Assembly: GCA_028689635.1 (NCBI GenBank)
Contig: JAQVCU010000002.1
Coordinates: 1 to 64,000, forward strand
Direction: 5' to 3'
Length of the DNA: 64,000 nucleotides
Source: Oscillospiraceae bacterium
GTDB lineage: Bacteria > Bacillota > Clostridia > Oscillospirales > Ruminococcaceae
Below are positions 15,232 to 24,530 of the stretch, piece after piece (the first letter of the stretch is position 1; every line of letters begins with the position of its first letter). The position numbers were made by a program, and so were the translations under genes. The notes under the pieces were generated by a model that worked only from the letters and a program-made list of their open reading frames with translations, searched no databases and had not been told where the DNA came from.

Positions 15232-16479
15232 TCAGTCGTCCGCCCCGCGGCGGCGCAGATAAAAGAACATGGCTACCCACCCCAGGATCATCATGACGGC
15301 GGCGCAGAGATAGATGGAGCGCAGGCCGGTCAGATCGGCCACATAGCCCCACAAGATGCTGCCGATGGCAAGGCCGAGACCCTTAAAGGTGAGAAAGGTG
15401 GCATTGGCAGTGTTGCGGTGAGATTCTGGCGCGCGGGTAATGGCCGCCACGTTGATGATACAGTAGCAAAACCCATCCCCGGTACCCAATAGGACGCCGG
15501 TAAAGAGGATAGACGCCATGCCCGTGGCGCGAAACATCACCAGCAGCCCCGCGATCTCCAGCAGCAGGCAGACAAGCAGAGTCCGCTTTTTGCCAAAGCG
15601 GGCGATGATCCTCGTCATCACAGAGCGGATGGCGATGGCGCAGGCATGATAGGGGATATAAAAGATCCCGGTATTGGCCAAGGAAAGCTCCTGGGAGAAC
15701 AGCATGATAAAGCTGAAAATACACCCCAGGGTCACCTCGTAGTAGAGCATGAACAAGGAAGGGAGCAGAGCCGCCTTTTCAAACAGATGAAGCCGATGCC
15801 GGGAAGCGGGAGCCTCTTCCGGCTCGGGCTCGGGGGCAGGCAGGGCTTTTTCTGTGCGGCGGCCGTAGATCAGCCGGGCCAAAGCCAGGGCGGCGGCGGT
15901 AAAGAGGAACAGCAGCATGATGCGGAAAGTGCCGCTGTAGCCCATGGCGTCCGCCAGGCCAAGGCCCAGGGCCGGGCCTGTGGCGGCGGCCAGACTTCCG
16001 CCGTTATAATAGGCGGCGGTCCGGCTTACCACCTGCTCCGCGCTCATGCGGTCCATAACAAGGGTAAGGGCCGCTAAGATATAAATGGAATAGCCGACGC
16101 CCTGAATGACGCGCAGGCCCAGGAAAACGGCGAACAGCGCGCCGGAGGGGAGCAGATCCCCTTGCAGGGACAACAGCAGAAACCCAATCCCGCCCAAAAA
16201 CTCCGCCACGACGCCGGTCAATACGGCGGTTTCACGCCGCCGGTTGCTGTTGAGAAAGCCGCCGATGAGGACGGGACAGACGCAGCCGATCAGATTTAAA
16301 ACAGAGGAAAAGACGCCCGTTTGGGAGACAGAATAGCCGGACGCGCGCAGAAACACCGGATAGACATTGCATTCCATCTGCTCGGCCAGAATGGCAAAAA
16401 TATAAAACAGCAGGATCAGAATGAAGTCCTTCGTATAGATGGGGTTTTTGCGCTCGGCTTGGAAAGTGTTTTTTGTCAT
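15232..16479 (-). CDS. MFS transporter
   Basis: 415-aa major facilitator with about twelve hydrophobic segments split by a charged central loop (about residues 195-230, rich in Pro, Glu and Arg). The MFS-type loop GGFLNSNRRRE follows the second helix. The start at 16479 was chosen because AAGGAAATT precedes it; a frame extension of 42 codons upstream would cross the promoter and operator. First gene after the ABC importer genes and just downstream of a LacI-type operator. Import of a sugar or export of a product are both possible. Confidence 0.85.
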   Translation of the reverse strand: MTKNTFQAERKNPIYTKDFILILLFYIFAILAEQMECNVYPVFLRASGYSVSQTGVFSSVLNLIGCVCPVLIGGFLNSNRRRETAVLTGVVAEFLGGIGFLLLSLQGDLLPSGALFAVFLGLRVIQGVGYSIYILAALTLVMDRMSAEQVVSRTAAYYNGGSLAAATGPALGLGLADAMGYSGTFRIMLLFLFTAAALALARLIYGRRTEKALPAPEPEPEEAPASRHRLHLFEKAALLPSLFMLYYEVTLGCIFSFIMLFSQELSLANTGIFYIPYHACAIAIRSVMTRIIARFGKKRTLLVCLLLEIAGLLVMFRATGMASILFTGVLLGTGDGFCYCIINVAAITRAPESHRNTANATFLTFKGLGLAIGSILWGYVADLTGLRSIYLCAAVMMILGWVAMFFYLRRRGADD

Positions 16480-16578
16480 AATTTCCTTTTCGGAACACCT
16501 TTGGCGCGCAGAGATCCGCGTGTCCCTTTCGGTACGGTGTCGGCCCCGTGTGAATTTGCAGAAGATCTGCCGGGGCAA

Positions 16579-16592
16579 TGAAAACGATATCA
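16579..16592 (-). promoter_or_regulatory. LacI/CcpA-type operator (cre-like)
   Basis: TGAAAACGATATCA at 16579-16592 fits the LacI-family/CcpA operator pattern TGAAANCGNTNNCA at every fixed position. It covers the -10 of the predicted MFS promoter on the minus strand, the classic place for repression. The local LacI-family gene (23390-24409) or a global CcpA could bind it. Confidence 0.6.
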
Positions 16593-16616
16593 TTTTTTGC
16601 CGCAAAAGACAAGCAA
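16587..16616 (-). promoter_or_regulatory. promoter for the MFS-dehydrogenase-isomerase genes
   Basis: On the minus strand, TTGCTT (16611-16616), an 18-nt spacer and TGATAT (16587-16592). It lies ~110 nt upstream of the MFS start and overlaps the operator at 16579-16592. Confidence 0.5.
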
Positions 16617-16681
16617 ATTTTTGCCGTTAAGGGGGGATCCCCCGCTTTTGCGGGCAAAGAGACGAATTTTCCGGCAAACGA

Positions 16682-16717
16682 CGGGCGCCGCCCGGCCAAA
16701 GCCGGGGAGGGTGCCCG
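16682..16717 (-). terminator. probable terminator of the ABC importer operon
   Basis: GC-rich imperfect hairpin (CGGGC...GCCCG arms with a GGC-TTT-GCC apex) about 60 nt after the last ATPase gene on the minus strand, followed by a weak T stretch. A second small hairpin, CCCGC-TTTT-GCGGG, follows near 16640-16655. Confidence 0.5.
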
Positions 16718-16775
16718 CGTTTGTCGGGGTACAGAAACGAAGAAAGTGAAGAATGACAAAAGAAGGGAAAATGGC

Positions 16776-17594
16776 TTAAACGGTGATGGAATCCAGATCC
16801 CAGGCCTCATAGATCTTGGGAACGTCGCTGATCAGGCGCTTGGTATAAGGCACTTTCGGATGCATCAGCATATCGTCGGAGGTGCCATGCTCCACAAATA
16901 TGCCGTGCTCCATGATGTATACGCTGTCGGAGATGTAGTAAGCAAGTCCGATATCGTGGGTGATGAAGATGATGGTCATGTTGGTCTCGTCGCGAAGCTT
17001 CATCAGCATATCCAGAATGGTAGAGCGGGAGCAGGCGTCGATCATGGACGTGGGCTCGTCGGCCAGCAGGATCTGCGGCTTGAGCAGGAACACGCGGGCG
17101 ATCATCAGGCGCTGCATCTGGCCGCCGGAAAGCTCGAAGGGGTACTTGTTGGTCAGCTCGTCAAATTCCAGGTTGACAAAGCGGCAGGCCTCTTTCATCA
17201 GCTGATACTTTTCTTCCCGGGGCAGATTGCCCTTTCCCCGCATCTTCAGGCAGTCCAGCAGGACGCCGTCCACCTTGGTGAAGATGTTGTAGGAAGAAAA
17301 AGGATCCTGGAAAATAGCCTGGATGCCCTTCCAGTATTCTTTCTGTTTGGCGCGGGTACTGATGTCGCGCTCTTTGCCCTGAAAATAAATTTTTCCCTCG
17401 GTAACGCTGGTGAGCCCCAGAAGCATTTTGGAAAGGGTCGTTTTGCCGCTTCCGGATTCGCCGACGATGGAGATGACTTCGCCGTTTTTAAAGTCGAAAT
17501 CAACATGATCCACCGCCAGGACGGACTTTTTGCCAGAACCGAAAATCTTGGTCAGGCCAACGCCCTTGAGGCAGGAAGTATTTTCGTTACTCAT
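16776..17594 (-). CDS. Opp/Dpp-type ABC transporter ATP-binding protein (OppF/DppF-like)
   Basis: 272-aa ATPase of an Opp/Dpp-family importer. Walker A GESGSGKT at 45-52, Q-loop Gln96, signature LSGGQMQR from 155, Walker B ILLADEP at 175-181, and a switch His in FITHDIG. The ATG at 17594 was chosen over one two codons upstream because GGAGG is 9 nt away. It overlaps the stop of the upstream ATPase gene by 8 nt, so translation is coupled. Together with the OppD-like partner it powers the two permeases upstream. Confidence 0.93.
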   Translation of the reverse strand: MSNENTSCLKGVGLTKIFGSGKKSVLAVDHVDFDFKNGEVISIVGESGSGKTTLSKMLLGLTSVTEGKIYFQGKERDISTRAKQKEYWKGIQAIFQDPFSSYNIFTKVDGVLLDCLKMRGKGNLPREEKYQLMKEACRFVNLEFDELTNKYPFELSGGQMQRLMIARVFLLKPQILLADEPTSMIDACSRSTILDMLMKLRDETNMTIIFITHDIGLAYYISDSVYIMEHGIFVEHGTSDDMLMHPKVPYTKRLISDVPKIYEAWDLDSITV

Positions 17595-18594
17595 TTGCAT
17601 AAACCTCCCTCAGCTGGTCTTCGGTCAGACGGCAGCGCATCATGCGGCTCTCGGCAAAGACCCTCGTCGGAATATATCCGGCGCGGCACTCCTCTGTGGC
17701 ATATTTGCAGCGGGGCGCGAAACGGCAGCCCGCCGGAGGGTGCTTTAAGTTGGGCGGCGTGCCGGGGATGGCGTCGAGCTTTTTGCCGCGGATGCCTTCC
17801 TCCGGGACGATGATGGAGCCCATCAGGCCTTTGGAGTAGGGGTGGACGGGATCGAACACCATTTCTTTGGCGCTTCCCTGCTCCACGATCTGGCCGGCGT
17901 ACATGACCATGATATCGTCGGTGACGTTGTAAAGCAGCGGCAGCTCGTGGGTGATAAACACCATGCTCTTGATAAAGCCGGTCTCCATCATGTCGCGAAG
18001 CATTTTGATAACCATCTTCTGCGAGGTGACATCCAAAGCCGAAGAGGGCTCATCGGCGATGAGCACTTTGGGCGAGAGGATGGTGGAGACGGCGATGACG
18101 GTCCTCTGCTTCATGCCGCCGGACAGCTCTACGGAATAGCGGTCCAGAACATCGGGGGGGAGGCCAAGCTTCTGGAAACGCTCGGTGGCCAGATCCCGGA
18201 TATCCTTTTTGGTGGCTTTGGGCTCATGGGCCCGGATCACATCCTCAATGAAGCGGATGATCTTTTTGGTGGGGTTCAGGGCGTTCATGGCCGCCTGGGG
18301 GATGTAGGCGATCTCCTCGCCCAGGACGGTTTTCCGGACGAGATCGGGGCTCATTCCGGAAATGTTTTTGCCGTCGATGATCACGTCGCCGCTCATATAG
18401 TGCAGAGGCGGGAAGTAATAGCCCATCAGGCTCAGAGCGAGGGTGGATTTGCCGCAGCCAGACTCGCCGGCCACGCCCAGGGATTTGCCCTCTTCCACCT
18501 TCAGAGAAACATTGTTGACGGCGTAAACGTCTTCTTTTTCACGCGTGATATATTTGGTATTGAGGTCTTTGACCTCCAGCATAATCTTTCCCAT
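17587..18594 (-). CDS. Opp/Dpp-type ABC transporter ATP-binding protein (OppD/DppD-like)
   Basis: 335-aa ATPase with Walker A GESGCGKS (43-50), signature LSGGMKQR (157-164) and Walker B VLIADEP (177-183). The C-terminal oligopeptide-transporter extension carries the cysteines [14 protein letters not shown] and MMRCRL, which bind an Fe-S cluster in some relatives. GGAGAG precedes the ATG. Second ATPase of the importer, 62 nt after the permease gene. Opp/Dpp-type systems carry peptides but also oligosaccharides in anaerobes; the adjoining sugar genes favour a carbohydrate. Confidence 0.93.
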   Translation of the reverse strand: MGKIMLEVKDLNTKYITREKEDVYAVNNVSLKVEEGKSLGVAGESGCGKSTLALSLMGYYFPPLHYMSGDVIIDGKNISGMSPDLVRKTVLGEEIAYIPQAAMNALNPTKKIIRFIEDVIRAHEPKATKKDIRDLATERFQKLGLPPDVLDRYSVELSGGMKQRTVIAVSTILSPKVLIADEPSSALDVTSQKMVIKMLRDMMETGFIKSMVFITHELPLLYNVTDDIMVMYAGQIVEQGSAKEMVFDPVHPYSKGLMGSIIVPEEGIRGKKLDAIPGTPPNLKHPPAGCRFAPRCKYATEECRAGYIPTRVFAESRMMRCRLTEDQLREVYANE

Positions 18595-18656
18595 GTGATC
18601 TCTCCATTATCGCTTTATTCAAAGTGTTTGTTCGAATGCGTCTGATCGGATCCGGA

Positions 18657-19901
18657 TCAATCCCGCAGCTGCGGATTGAACACCTGATCGAGACCGGTGT
18701 TCATGAGATTCATGGAGAACGACATCAGCGCAATGACAATAACGACCGGGAAGTAGGCCCACCAAGAACCGTTGACGACAGCGGAGAACAGGGTCGCCCA
18801 GTTCATCATCAGCCCCAAAGTGGCCGTCTTGCTGGTAGCAGCGCCCAGACCCAGCATGGAAAGCTGCGCCTCGGACAGGATGCCCTGCGCGATCTGAAGG
18901 ATCAGCGCCATAACGACATAGGAAGCGATGTAAGGGAGAATACCGGTGGTCAAGATGTGGAGCAGCCCGTGTCCGGAAAGCTTCATCAGGTTGACGTGGT
19001 CACGGTTTCTCAGGGAAATAACCTGCGAACGGACGGAACGGCAAGTCCATGGCCAGGCGGTAAAGCCGATGATACAGGCCACCAGCAGAACGCCTCTGGC
19101 CTCCTGCCCCACACTGTAGGAAATGAGGATCAGGATGACGAAGGAGGGGATGACCGTAAACAGGTTGGTGATAAAGGTGATGATGTTATCAGTGGTGCCG
19201 CCGACATAACCGGCGATCAGGCCGAGGGTCAGGCCGATGGCCGTGGCCACGATACCGGCGATCAGGCCGATCATCAGCGAGGTCTTGGTGGCCTCCACCA
19301 GTTCCCGCAGAACGTTGCGGCCGAAGTTATCGCCGCCCAGAGGGAACACCTGGCGGTTGGCTACAGAGCTGACCTGTACGTACTGCTGATCGTGGATGGT
19401 TTTGTTCTGGATCAGTTCCCCGGTTTCCGGATCATTTATAGCGATGATAATGTCTCCGGCATCCAGAGCCGCCAACACCTCTTTGTTGATATTCCGGTAG
19501 TCGCGCTGGGCGGAGACCAGAAGGCCGGCCTTGTTATTGGGATTGTAGTTGTCCATCCACTGCTCGATCAGCTTGGGGATATTGTTGGTATCCACCTGAT
19601 TGGCGTCGAGGCCAACGAAATCCACAAGGTAGGTCTTCATTTTATTGCGATCCGCTTCCGGAAGATGGCTGGCCAATTTTTTGTCAGAGGCTACCACATC
19701 CAGAGTAATGCCGTCGGAGCCGGCCACGTCGTACTGGGAGACATAGGTGCCGGGCTTTAGATAACTTTGCACGGCGATCATTTCCAGGGGGTCGCCGGAA
19801 TCAAACAGGGGATAAAGGAAAACGAAAAGCAGCAGCGCCGCAAAAATGATAAAGCCCAGCCGAAATTTGGGAGAATGAAAAACCTTTTTAATCATACCCA
19901 T
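18657..19901 (-). CDS. Opp/Dpp-type ABC permease (OppC/DppC-like) with a large extracytoplasmic insertion
   Basis: 414-aa inner-membrane permease. One N-terminal transmembrane helix (residues ~14-32) is followed by ~150 hydrophilic residues and then the BPD_transp_1 core with five helices (GLIAGIVATAIGLTLG onward). OppC/DppC proteins are usually nearer 300 aa with a much shorter first external loop, so this insertion is large. The EAA-type cytoplasmic loop is visible near NLMKLSGHGLLHIL. AGGAGGG precedes the ATG. Pairs with the OppB-like permease 14 nt upstream. Confidence 0.9.
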   Translation of the reverse strand: MGMIKKVFHSPKFRLGFIIFAALLLFVFLYPLFDSGDPLEMIAVQSYLKPGTYVSQYDVAGSDGITLDVVASDKKLASHLPEADRNKMKTYLVDFVGLDANQVDTNNIPKLIEQWMDNYNPNNKAGLLVSAQRDYRNINKEVLAALDAGDIIIAINDPETGELIQNKTIHDQQYVQVSSVANRQVFPLGGDNFGRNVLRELVEATKTSLMIGLIAGIVATAIGLTLGLIAGYVGGTTDNIITFITNLFTVIPSFVILILISYSVGQEARGVLLVACIIGFTAWPWTCRSVRSQVISLRNRDHVNLMKLSGHGLLHILTTGILPYIASYVVMALILQIAQGILSEAQLSMLGLGAATSKTATLGLMMNWATLFSAVVNGSWWAYFPVVIVIALMSFSMNLMNTGLDQVFNPQLRD

Positions 19902-19915
19902 ATATTCATTCCCTC

Positions 19916-20920
19916 CTATTCAACCTGCGCGGCTTTAACACGCGGGTCTATGAAACCGTAGATGATCTCCAGGGCGAGGTTCGCGATCAACACCATAACG
20001 GTGATGATAAGCGTACAGCCGGAGATGACCGGATAATCCTGGCCGGTGATGGCGCGGACCAGGGTATAGCCAAGGCCGGGGTAGCTGAACACGATCTCAG
20101 CCACCAGGGCGCCGCCGATCATGGTGCCCATGGAGAGCGCCAGGCCGGTGACCTGAGGCAGCATAGCGTTGTGGAACACGTAGCCGACGATCTTGCGATC
20201 CTCTACGCCCAAAAAGCGGCTGTATTTTACGTAGTCGGCGTTGAGCTCATAGATAGACATGGAGCGCATGCCGATGGCCTGGCCGCCGATAAGCGTAAGC
20301 ACGATGGACCAGAACGGAAGCTGATAATGCACAAAAACCGAGCTGATAAAGCGCCAGCTGAAGCTTGGCAGCAAATCGAAGCTGTATCCGCCGCCGGCGG
20401 GTGCAACTTTTAGTTTTACCACGAAAATAAAGATCAAGATCGTCGCCAGGCCAAAGGCCGGGAACCCGGAAATAAACATAGAGGCCGGCATGAGCCCTTT
20501 ATCGATAAATTTACCCTTGTAGGCTGCCAAAGCGCCCAAAAGGTTTCCGATGATCCACCCCGTGAGGATGGCGGGCAACTGCAGCCCGATGGTCCACCAG
20601 ACGGCAGAGCCGATCATATCGCTTACCGTGCGGGGATAGTTGATGAAGGAGACGCCCAGGTCCCCAGTGAAGAGTTTTCCAACCCAAATGAAAAACTGCT
20701 GATAAACTGGCTTGTCAAGGCCAAAGGCCTCCGCATATTCGTCGTAGATCTGCTGTGCGGCGGTGCGGTCGGTAAGGCCGGCGGCGCTATTGGCCGTAAT
20801 GGCGGCTACCGGATCGCCCGGCATCAGGCGCGGAAGCATGAAGTTCAGTATGACGGCGATCACCAGCGTGATCAGATACCATACGATCCTTTTGCGGAAA
20901 TATTTTTTGTATCCCTTCAC
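19916..20920 (-). CDS. Opp/Dpp-type ABC permease (OppB/DppB-like)
   Basis: 334-aa permease with an N-terminal helix ([24 protein letters not shown], the OppB-type start with its PGDP motif), an external loop, and five core helices. The EAA loop lies near [19 protein letters not shown], and it ends [11 protein letters not shown] as is usual for OppB. The GTG start has GAGG 9 nt upstream. Lies between the binding-protein gene and the OppC-like permease. A hairpin upstream probably lowers its expression relative to the binding protein. Confidence 0.92.
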   Translation of the reverse strand: MKGYKKYFRKRIVWYLITLVIAVILNFMLPRLMPGDPVAAITANSAAGLTDRTAAQQIYDEYAEAFGLDKPVYQQFFIWVGKLFTGDLGVSFINYPRTVSDMIGSAVWWTIGLQLPAILTGWIIGNLLGALAAYKGKFIDKGLMPASMFISGFPAFGLATILIFIFVVKLKVAPAGGGYSFDLLPSFSWRFISSVFVHYQLPFWSIVLTLIGGQAIGMRSMSIYELNADYVKYSRFLGVEDRKIVGYVFHNAMLPQVTGLALSMGTMIGGALVAEIVFSYPGLGYTLVRAITGQDYPVISGCTLIITVMVLIANLALEIIYGFIDPRVKAAQVE

Positions 20921-20955
20921 TTCTCGTTACCTCACTCATTTTGCTTAAAAAGCAA

Positions 20956-20985
20956 GTTGGCTGGGGCTGTTAATCCCCAGCCAAC
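20956..20985 (-). terminator. attenuating hairpin between binding-protein and permease genes
   Basis: A perfect 11-bp stem GTTGGCTGGGG/CCCCAGCCAAC (20956-20966 with 20975-20985), followed on the minus strand by TTGCTTTTTA. Partial terminators or stabilising hairpins at this place are common in ABC operons and explain excess binding protein. Confidence 0.75.
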
Positions 20986-21037
20986 CTTACTTCAGAGATC
21001 AGATGCTTCTTTGGTCATAACGGCTGAAAATATCCGG

Positions 21038-22888
21038 TTACGGGTTGACCAGCTCGAGGTTCCAGAAAGCATCAAAGCCAGCGGACAGATCGGGCGGAAT
21101 GTTGTCGCCGTCGCCCTGCTGCTGGAAACCAGTCCAAACCTGCTCGTTGACGATGAACCAAGACTGAGGTCTGTACATCAAAGACAGGGAAGGAACGTCT
21201 TCCAGATAGATGCGGCTGAGTTCGGTGTAGTATTCTTTCAGTTTGGCCTGATCGGTCTCGTGGGGGATCAGAGCCAGGATCTCGTCCACTCTGGCATTGC
21301 TGTAGTGGCCGTAGTTGCCCATGAGGTTGGTGCTCAGATCGTTGTAGGTGGAGCTCATCAGAGACATACCGCGTTTCCAAGGAGAAGAGATAGCGGCGGA
21401 AGCGGAGTACTGCATGATGATGTCAAAGGTACCGGTGCTGTAGTCCTGAACCTGAACGGCTCTCTCGGGATAATAGGTCTGGATGTCGATGCCGATGTTC
21501 TTGCCGGCCTCGGCGACCATCTCGATAGCAGCCTGCCAGTCACTCCAACCGTTGGGGCACTCAGCCTTGAAGGAGAGGTTCTGGCCGTTGAGTTCACGGA
21601 TGCCGTCGCCGTCGGTATCGACGATGCCAGCGTCATCCAGCAATTTCTTAGCGCCTTCGATGTCGTTGCCCTCGTAAGCGACATCCTTAATGGCCGCCTC
21701 GTCCAGCAGAGCGCGCTCGCCGGGAGTCGGGTTGAGGATGGAACGGGGGTAATCGCGGAAGGAAGGAGCCTGATTGGTCATGGCGTTGGAGAGGATCTTG
21801 TCGTAGTCGATGGCCCAAGCGATGGCCTTTCTGACATTGACGTTGTCAAGTCCTGGTTTGTTCAGATTGAACCACAGGGTGGGCATCTGAGTGGCAACGC
21901 CGTAAGGAGGCTCGCTGTCGTAGGTGGCGATGGGCAGGCCATCGTCTTCCCACAGAGTCTGAACGTTGGCGTAGTAGAGCTCGACTTCGTCGATCTCGCC
22001 GGCCTTCAGAGCAACGGCTTTCGCCTCGTTGTCTTTATAGATGTTGGTGACAACATATTTGGGGGTAGGCAGAGAGCCGTACATGGAAGCGTCCTGGCCC
22101 CAGTAGTTGTCGTCGCGCATCAGAACGTGTTTCTGATCGGAGTAGAACACCACCCAGTAAGGAGCGGTGGTAGGAGCGTCTTCGAAAACGGCGGTTTTGA
22201 TCTTCTCAGCATCGCCGGCGCAGTCGGCTTCCACTTTTTCCAGGTAAGCTTTCTGCATCATGTAGATTCTGGGGAGATATTCCATCACGCACAGGGGGTT
22301 GATGGACTGGCCGTTGGCGTCGAGCTTCGCATTGATCTTGACGGTGTTGTCATCGACCTTTTCGAAGTTTTCGATGTACTGGGCATAGTTCAGACCATCG
22401 GCGGTGGAATATTTCACATGGGTGTCGAAGGTGTAGACGACGTCGTCAGCGGTGAAGGGGGTGCCGTCGTTCCAGTGGGCGGCGGGGTTCAGCTTGACGG
22501 TCATCACGGTCTGATCCTCGTTCCAGGTATACTCGGTAGCCAGTTTCGGCTGCAGAGAACCGTCGAGGAAGTTATAAGCGAACAGGCACTCCCACATGAT
22601 TTGCGGAGAGGTGTCGCTGTGGGTGGCAAAGGAGTTGGCGGAGTTCGCAGACATGGGGTTAAAATCATTGGGTTTCTGGAAGATCCAGCCCGCCAGATAA
22701 AACGTTTCATTTCTGGGAGTCTCGCCAGAGAAATCGGTGACCTCCGGAGCCGGAGTGGAAGCGGGCTCAGAGGATGGGGTGGAAGCGGGCTCGGAAGAAG
22801 AAGTCGGTTGAGTTCCGCAGCCAGCGGCCATTGTAACGATCATTGCCGCCACCATAGCCAGTGCGATCAGTCGTTTGATATTTTTCAT
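21038..22888 (-). CDS. extracellular solute-binding lipoprotein (SBP family 5)
   Basis: 616-aa lipoprotein receptor for the Opp/Dpp-type importer. The signal peptide ends in a lipobox with acceptor Cys24 (TMAAGC), followed by a Ser/Thr/Pro/Glu-rich linker (~27-50). The mature domain shows SBP_bac_5 features: PQIMWECLFAYNFLDGSLQP, HWNDGTPFTADDVVYTF, and VRKAIAWAIDYDKI. First gene of the importer operon, with a promoter ~190 nt upstream. Several SBP_bac_5 proteins bind oligosaccharides instead of peptides, which fits the sugar genes downstream; the ligand is not known. Confidence 0.93.
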   Translation of the reverse strand: MKNIKRLIALAMVAAMIVTMAAGCGTQPTSSSEPASTPSSEPASTPAPEVTDFSGETPRNETFYLAGWIFQKPNDFNPMSANSANSFATHSDTSPQIMWECLFAYNFLDGSLQPKLATEYTWNEDQTVMTVKLNPAAHWNDGTPFTADDVVYTFDTHVKYSTADGLNYAQYIENFEKVDDNTVKINAKLDANGQSINPLCVMEYLPRIYMMQKAYLEKVEADCAGDAEKIKTAVFEDAPTTAPYWVVFYSDQKHVLMRDDNYWGQDASMYGSLPTPKYVVTNIYKDNEAKAVALKAGEIDEVELYYANVQTLWEDDGLPIATYDSEPPYGVATQMPTLWFNLNKPGLDNVNVRKAIAWAIDYDKILSNAMTNQAPSFRDYPRSILNPTPGERALLDEAAIKDVAYEGNDIEGAKKLLDDAGIVDTDGDGIRELNGQNLSFKAECPNGWSDWQAAIEMVAEAGKNIGIDIQTYYPERAVQVQDYSTGTFDIIMQYSASAAISSPWKRGMSLMSSTYNDLSTNLMGNYGHYSNARVDEILALIPHETDQAKLKEYYTELSRIYLEDVPSLSLMYRPQSWFIVNEQVWTGFQQQGDGDNIPPDLSAGFDAFWNLELVNP

Positions 22889-23025
22889 TCCTCGTTATAT
22901 CCCCTTTCTAAAATGAGCTTCCGTGTTGTCCAATATTTTTTTGCAGCCCCCCTTTTCGGTCTTATTTATGGCATTGACGCGGCTTCGCGGGCCCCGTCAT
23001 ATGACTCGCCATAAGCTAAACTGAA

Positions 23026-23073
23026 AAAATTAGAGAAAATATTTGCATATTTTCTGCAACCTTCTCTAATTTT
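23026..23073 (-). promoter_or_regulatory. nested inverted repeats at the binding-protein transcription start
   Basis: Outer arms AAAATTAGAGAA (23026-23037) and TTCTCTAATTTT (23062-23073) enclose a second palindrome GAAAATAT-TTGC-ATATTTTC (23035-23054). They start right after the predicted -10, so the start site falls inside one arm. A DNA operator is more likely than an RNA terminator. Confidence 0.45.
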
Positions 23074-23074
23074 C

Positions 23075-23102
23075 ATTTTACCAGAACAAAAAATGAAAAC
23101 AA
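23075..23102 (-). promoter_or_regulatory. promoter of the ABC importer operon
   Basis: On the minus strand, TTGTTT (23097-23102), a 16-nt spacer and TAAAAT (23075-23080) with an extended TGG just upstream. It lies ~190 nt before the binding-protein start codon. The rest of 22889-23389 holds no gene. A possible second LacI-type site, with AAACGTTT at its centre, lies at 23240-23247. Confidence 0.55.
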
Positions 23103-23320
23103 GCAATAAAAATGATAACCTTTCCTTAAAATTACTGTAAATAATACACAAAGATGAGTAGAGATGATTTGCTGTTTTTGAAAAAGTGTGCGAAAAAATG
23201 AAAATTTTCAAGCGGTTTTCACGTAGATTTCAGAAAACGAAACGTTTTAATGTTAAGATCGACAGGGTGCTGTCGTGCAAATGATATGCGCTGCACCGAA
23301 AAAAAAGAACAAAAAGAAAA

Positions 23321-23360
23321 ACGCCTCCCCGGGGCCGCGGACGGCCGGAAGGGGAAACGT
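23321..23360 (-). terminator. intrinsic terminator of the LacI-family gene
   Basis: Stem ACGCCTCCCC/GGGGAAACGT (23321-23330 with 23351-23360, two G-U pairs), extended by GC-rich inner pairing and followed on the minus strand by TTTTTCTTTTTG. Confidence 0.8.
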
Positions 23361-23389
23361 CTTTGACGGCGTGCGAAGCGGGGAAGCGT

Positions 23390-24409
23390 TTAAAGCAGCT
23401 GGGTGGATTCCCGGATGATCAGCTCGGTGCCGAGGACGATCTTTTTGTTGGGAATAGAGGGATTGGAGATTTTTTCGATCAACAGCTCGCAGGCCATGGA
23501 GCCCAGCTGTACCTTGGGCTGGTTTACCGTGGTGAGGGCCGGGATCAGCATGGAGGAGAACTGGATGTTGTCGAAGCCGGCGACCAGGATATCCTGGGGC
23601 ACCCGCAGCCCGGCCATATAAGCGGCGCGGATCACGGCGGCGGCATGGATATCGGAGCAGGCAAAAAAAGAATCGGGCGGATTAGCGGTGTTGAGCAGCT
23701 GGACGGCGGCGGAGAGGGCCAGGTCGTAATTGACGCCGGGCAGATGGACGGTCAGGCTGGGATCCAGGGGGATGCCGGCCTTTTTTAGGGCGTTTTGATA
23801 CCCATGCAGGCGGCAGCGGGCATACTTGTAATCCTCGGGGCCGTTGATGAGCGCAATGCGGCGCCGCCCCAGGGAAAGAAGATAGTCGACCACATCGGCG
23901 GCGGCGGCCGCATCGTCGATGGTAACGTAGGGAAGATCGACATTTTCGTTGTATTCACAGCACTGGACAAGGTTGGTGCAGCCCATGAGTTTTTGCAAAA
24001 TGGCGGTGGGCACGTGGTTGGTGGTAATGATGCCGGCGGCCCGGGTGTGATGGATCAGGTCGATCACGTCGTAGAGGGTACTGCGGTTGACATGGCTTTT
24101 GTTGATGAGCAGGTGATAACCGCAACGGGCGGCGGAGGATTTTGCCCCGATAACGAGCTCGTCGTAAAAGGGGTTTTTCAGGGACGGGATGTTAAAGATG
24201 ATCGGTCCACTGCCGGACTGGGTCTTTATCATATCCTCCGTTTCTTCCGGGAGGGAATAACCGAGTTTGTTCATGGAGTCGACGACCCGCTGATAGGTGC
24301 TGGATTTGATGCTGCCCTTCTGATTGATCACGCGGGATACCGTGGCGAGGGACACATCGGCGTCGGCGGCGACCTGCGCAATGGTGACATCGCCGTGTTT
24401 TCTTGGCAT
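23390..24409 (-). CDS. LacI-family transcriptional regulator
   Basis: 339-aa regulator. The N-terminal helix-turn-helix (TIAQVAADADVSLATVSRVI) and hinge are typical of LacI. The effector domain is a periplasmic-binding-protein fold (PSLKNPFYDELVIGAKSSA; AGFDNIQFSSMLIPALTTV). The ATG at 24409 is 8 nt after GGAG; a GTG three codons earlier is too close to it. It sits just upstream of the importer operon and reads the same way. It probably represses the importer and the MFS-dehydrogenase-isomerase genes when the sugar is absent; the operator at 16579-16592 is a candidate site. Confidence 0.92.
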   Translation of the reverse strand: MPRKHGDVTIAQVAADADVSLATVSRVINQKGSIKSSTYQRVVDSMNKLGYSLPEETEDMIKTQSGSGPIIFNIPSLKNPFYDELVIGAKSSAARCGYHLLINKSHVNRSTLYDVIDLIHHTRAAGIITTNHVPTAILQKLMGCTNLVQCCEYNENVDLPYVTIDDAAAAADVVDYLLSLGRRRIALINGPEDYKYARCRLHGYQNALKKAGIPLDPSLTVHLPGVNYDLALSAAVQLLNTANPPDSFFACSDIHAAAVIRAAYMAGLRVPQDILVAGFDNIQFSSMLIPALTTVNQPKVQLGSMACELLIEKISNPSIPNKKIVLGTELIIRESTQLL

Positions 24410-24432
24410 GGCTTTCACTCCTTTGATAAATT

Positions 24433-24461
24433 AGTTTACACTACTTTCCTGAAATTGTAAA
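24433..24461 (-). promoter_or_regulatory. promoter of the LacI-family gene
   Basis: On the minus strand, TTTACA (24456-24461), a 17-nt spacer and TAAACT (24433-24438), just upstream of the Shine-Dalgarno sequence. Confidence 0.5.
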
Positions 24462-24530
24462 TCGGACAAAACAACCAGAAAACAACGGTATAAAATGTCC
24501 TTTTGACAATATCCGCCTCCGGACGGCAAA

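Noticed and set aside
20957..23014. Plus-strand open frame of 685 codons
   Set aside because: Antisense to the solute-binding protein, which has a lipobox, family motifs and a promoter; the open frame follows from codon bias.
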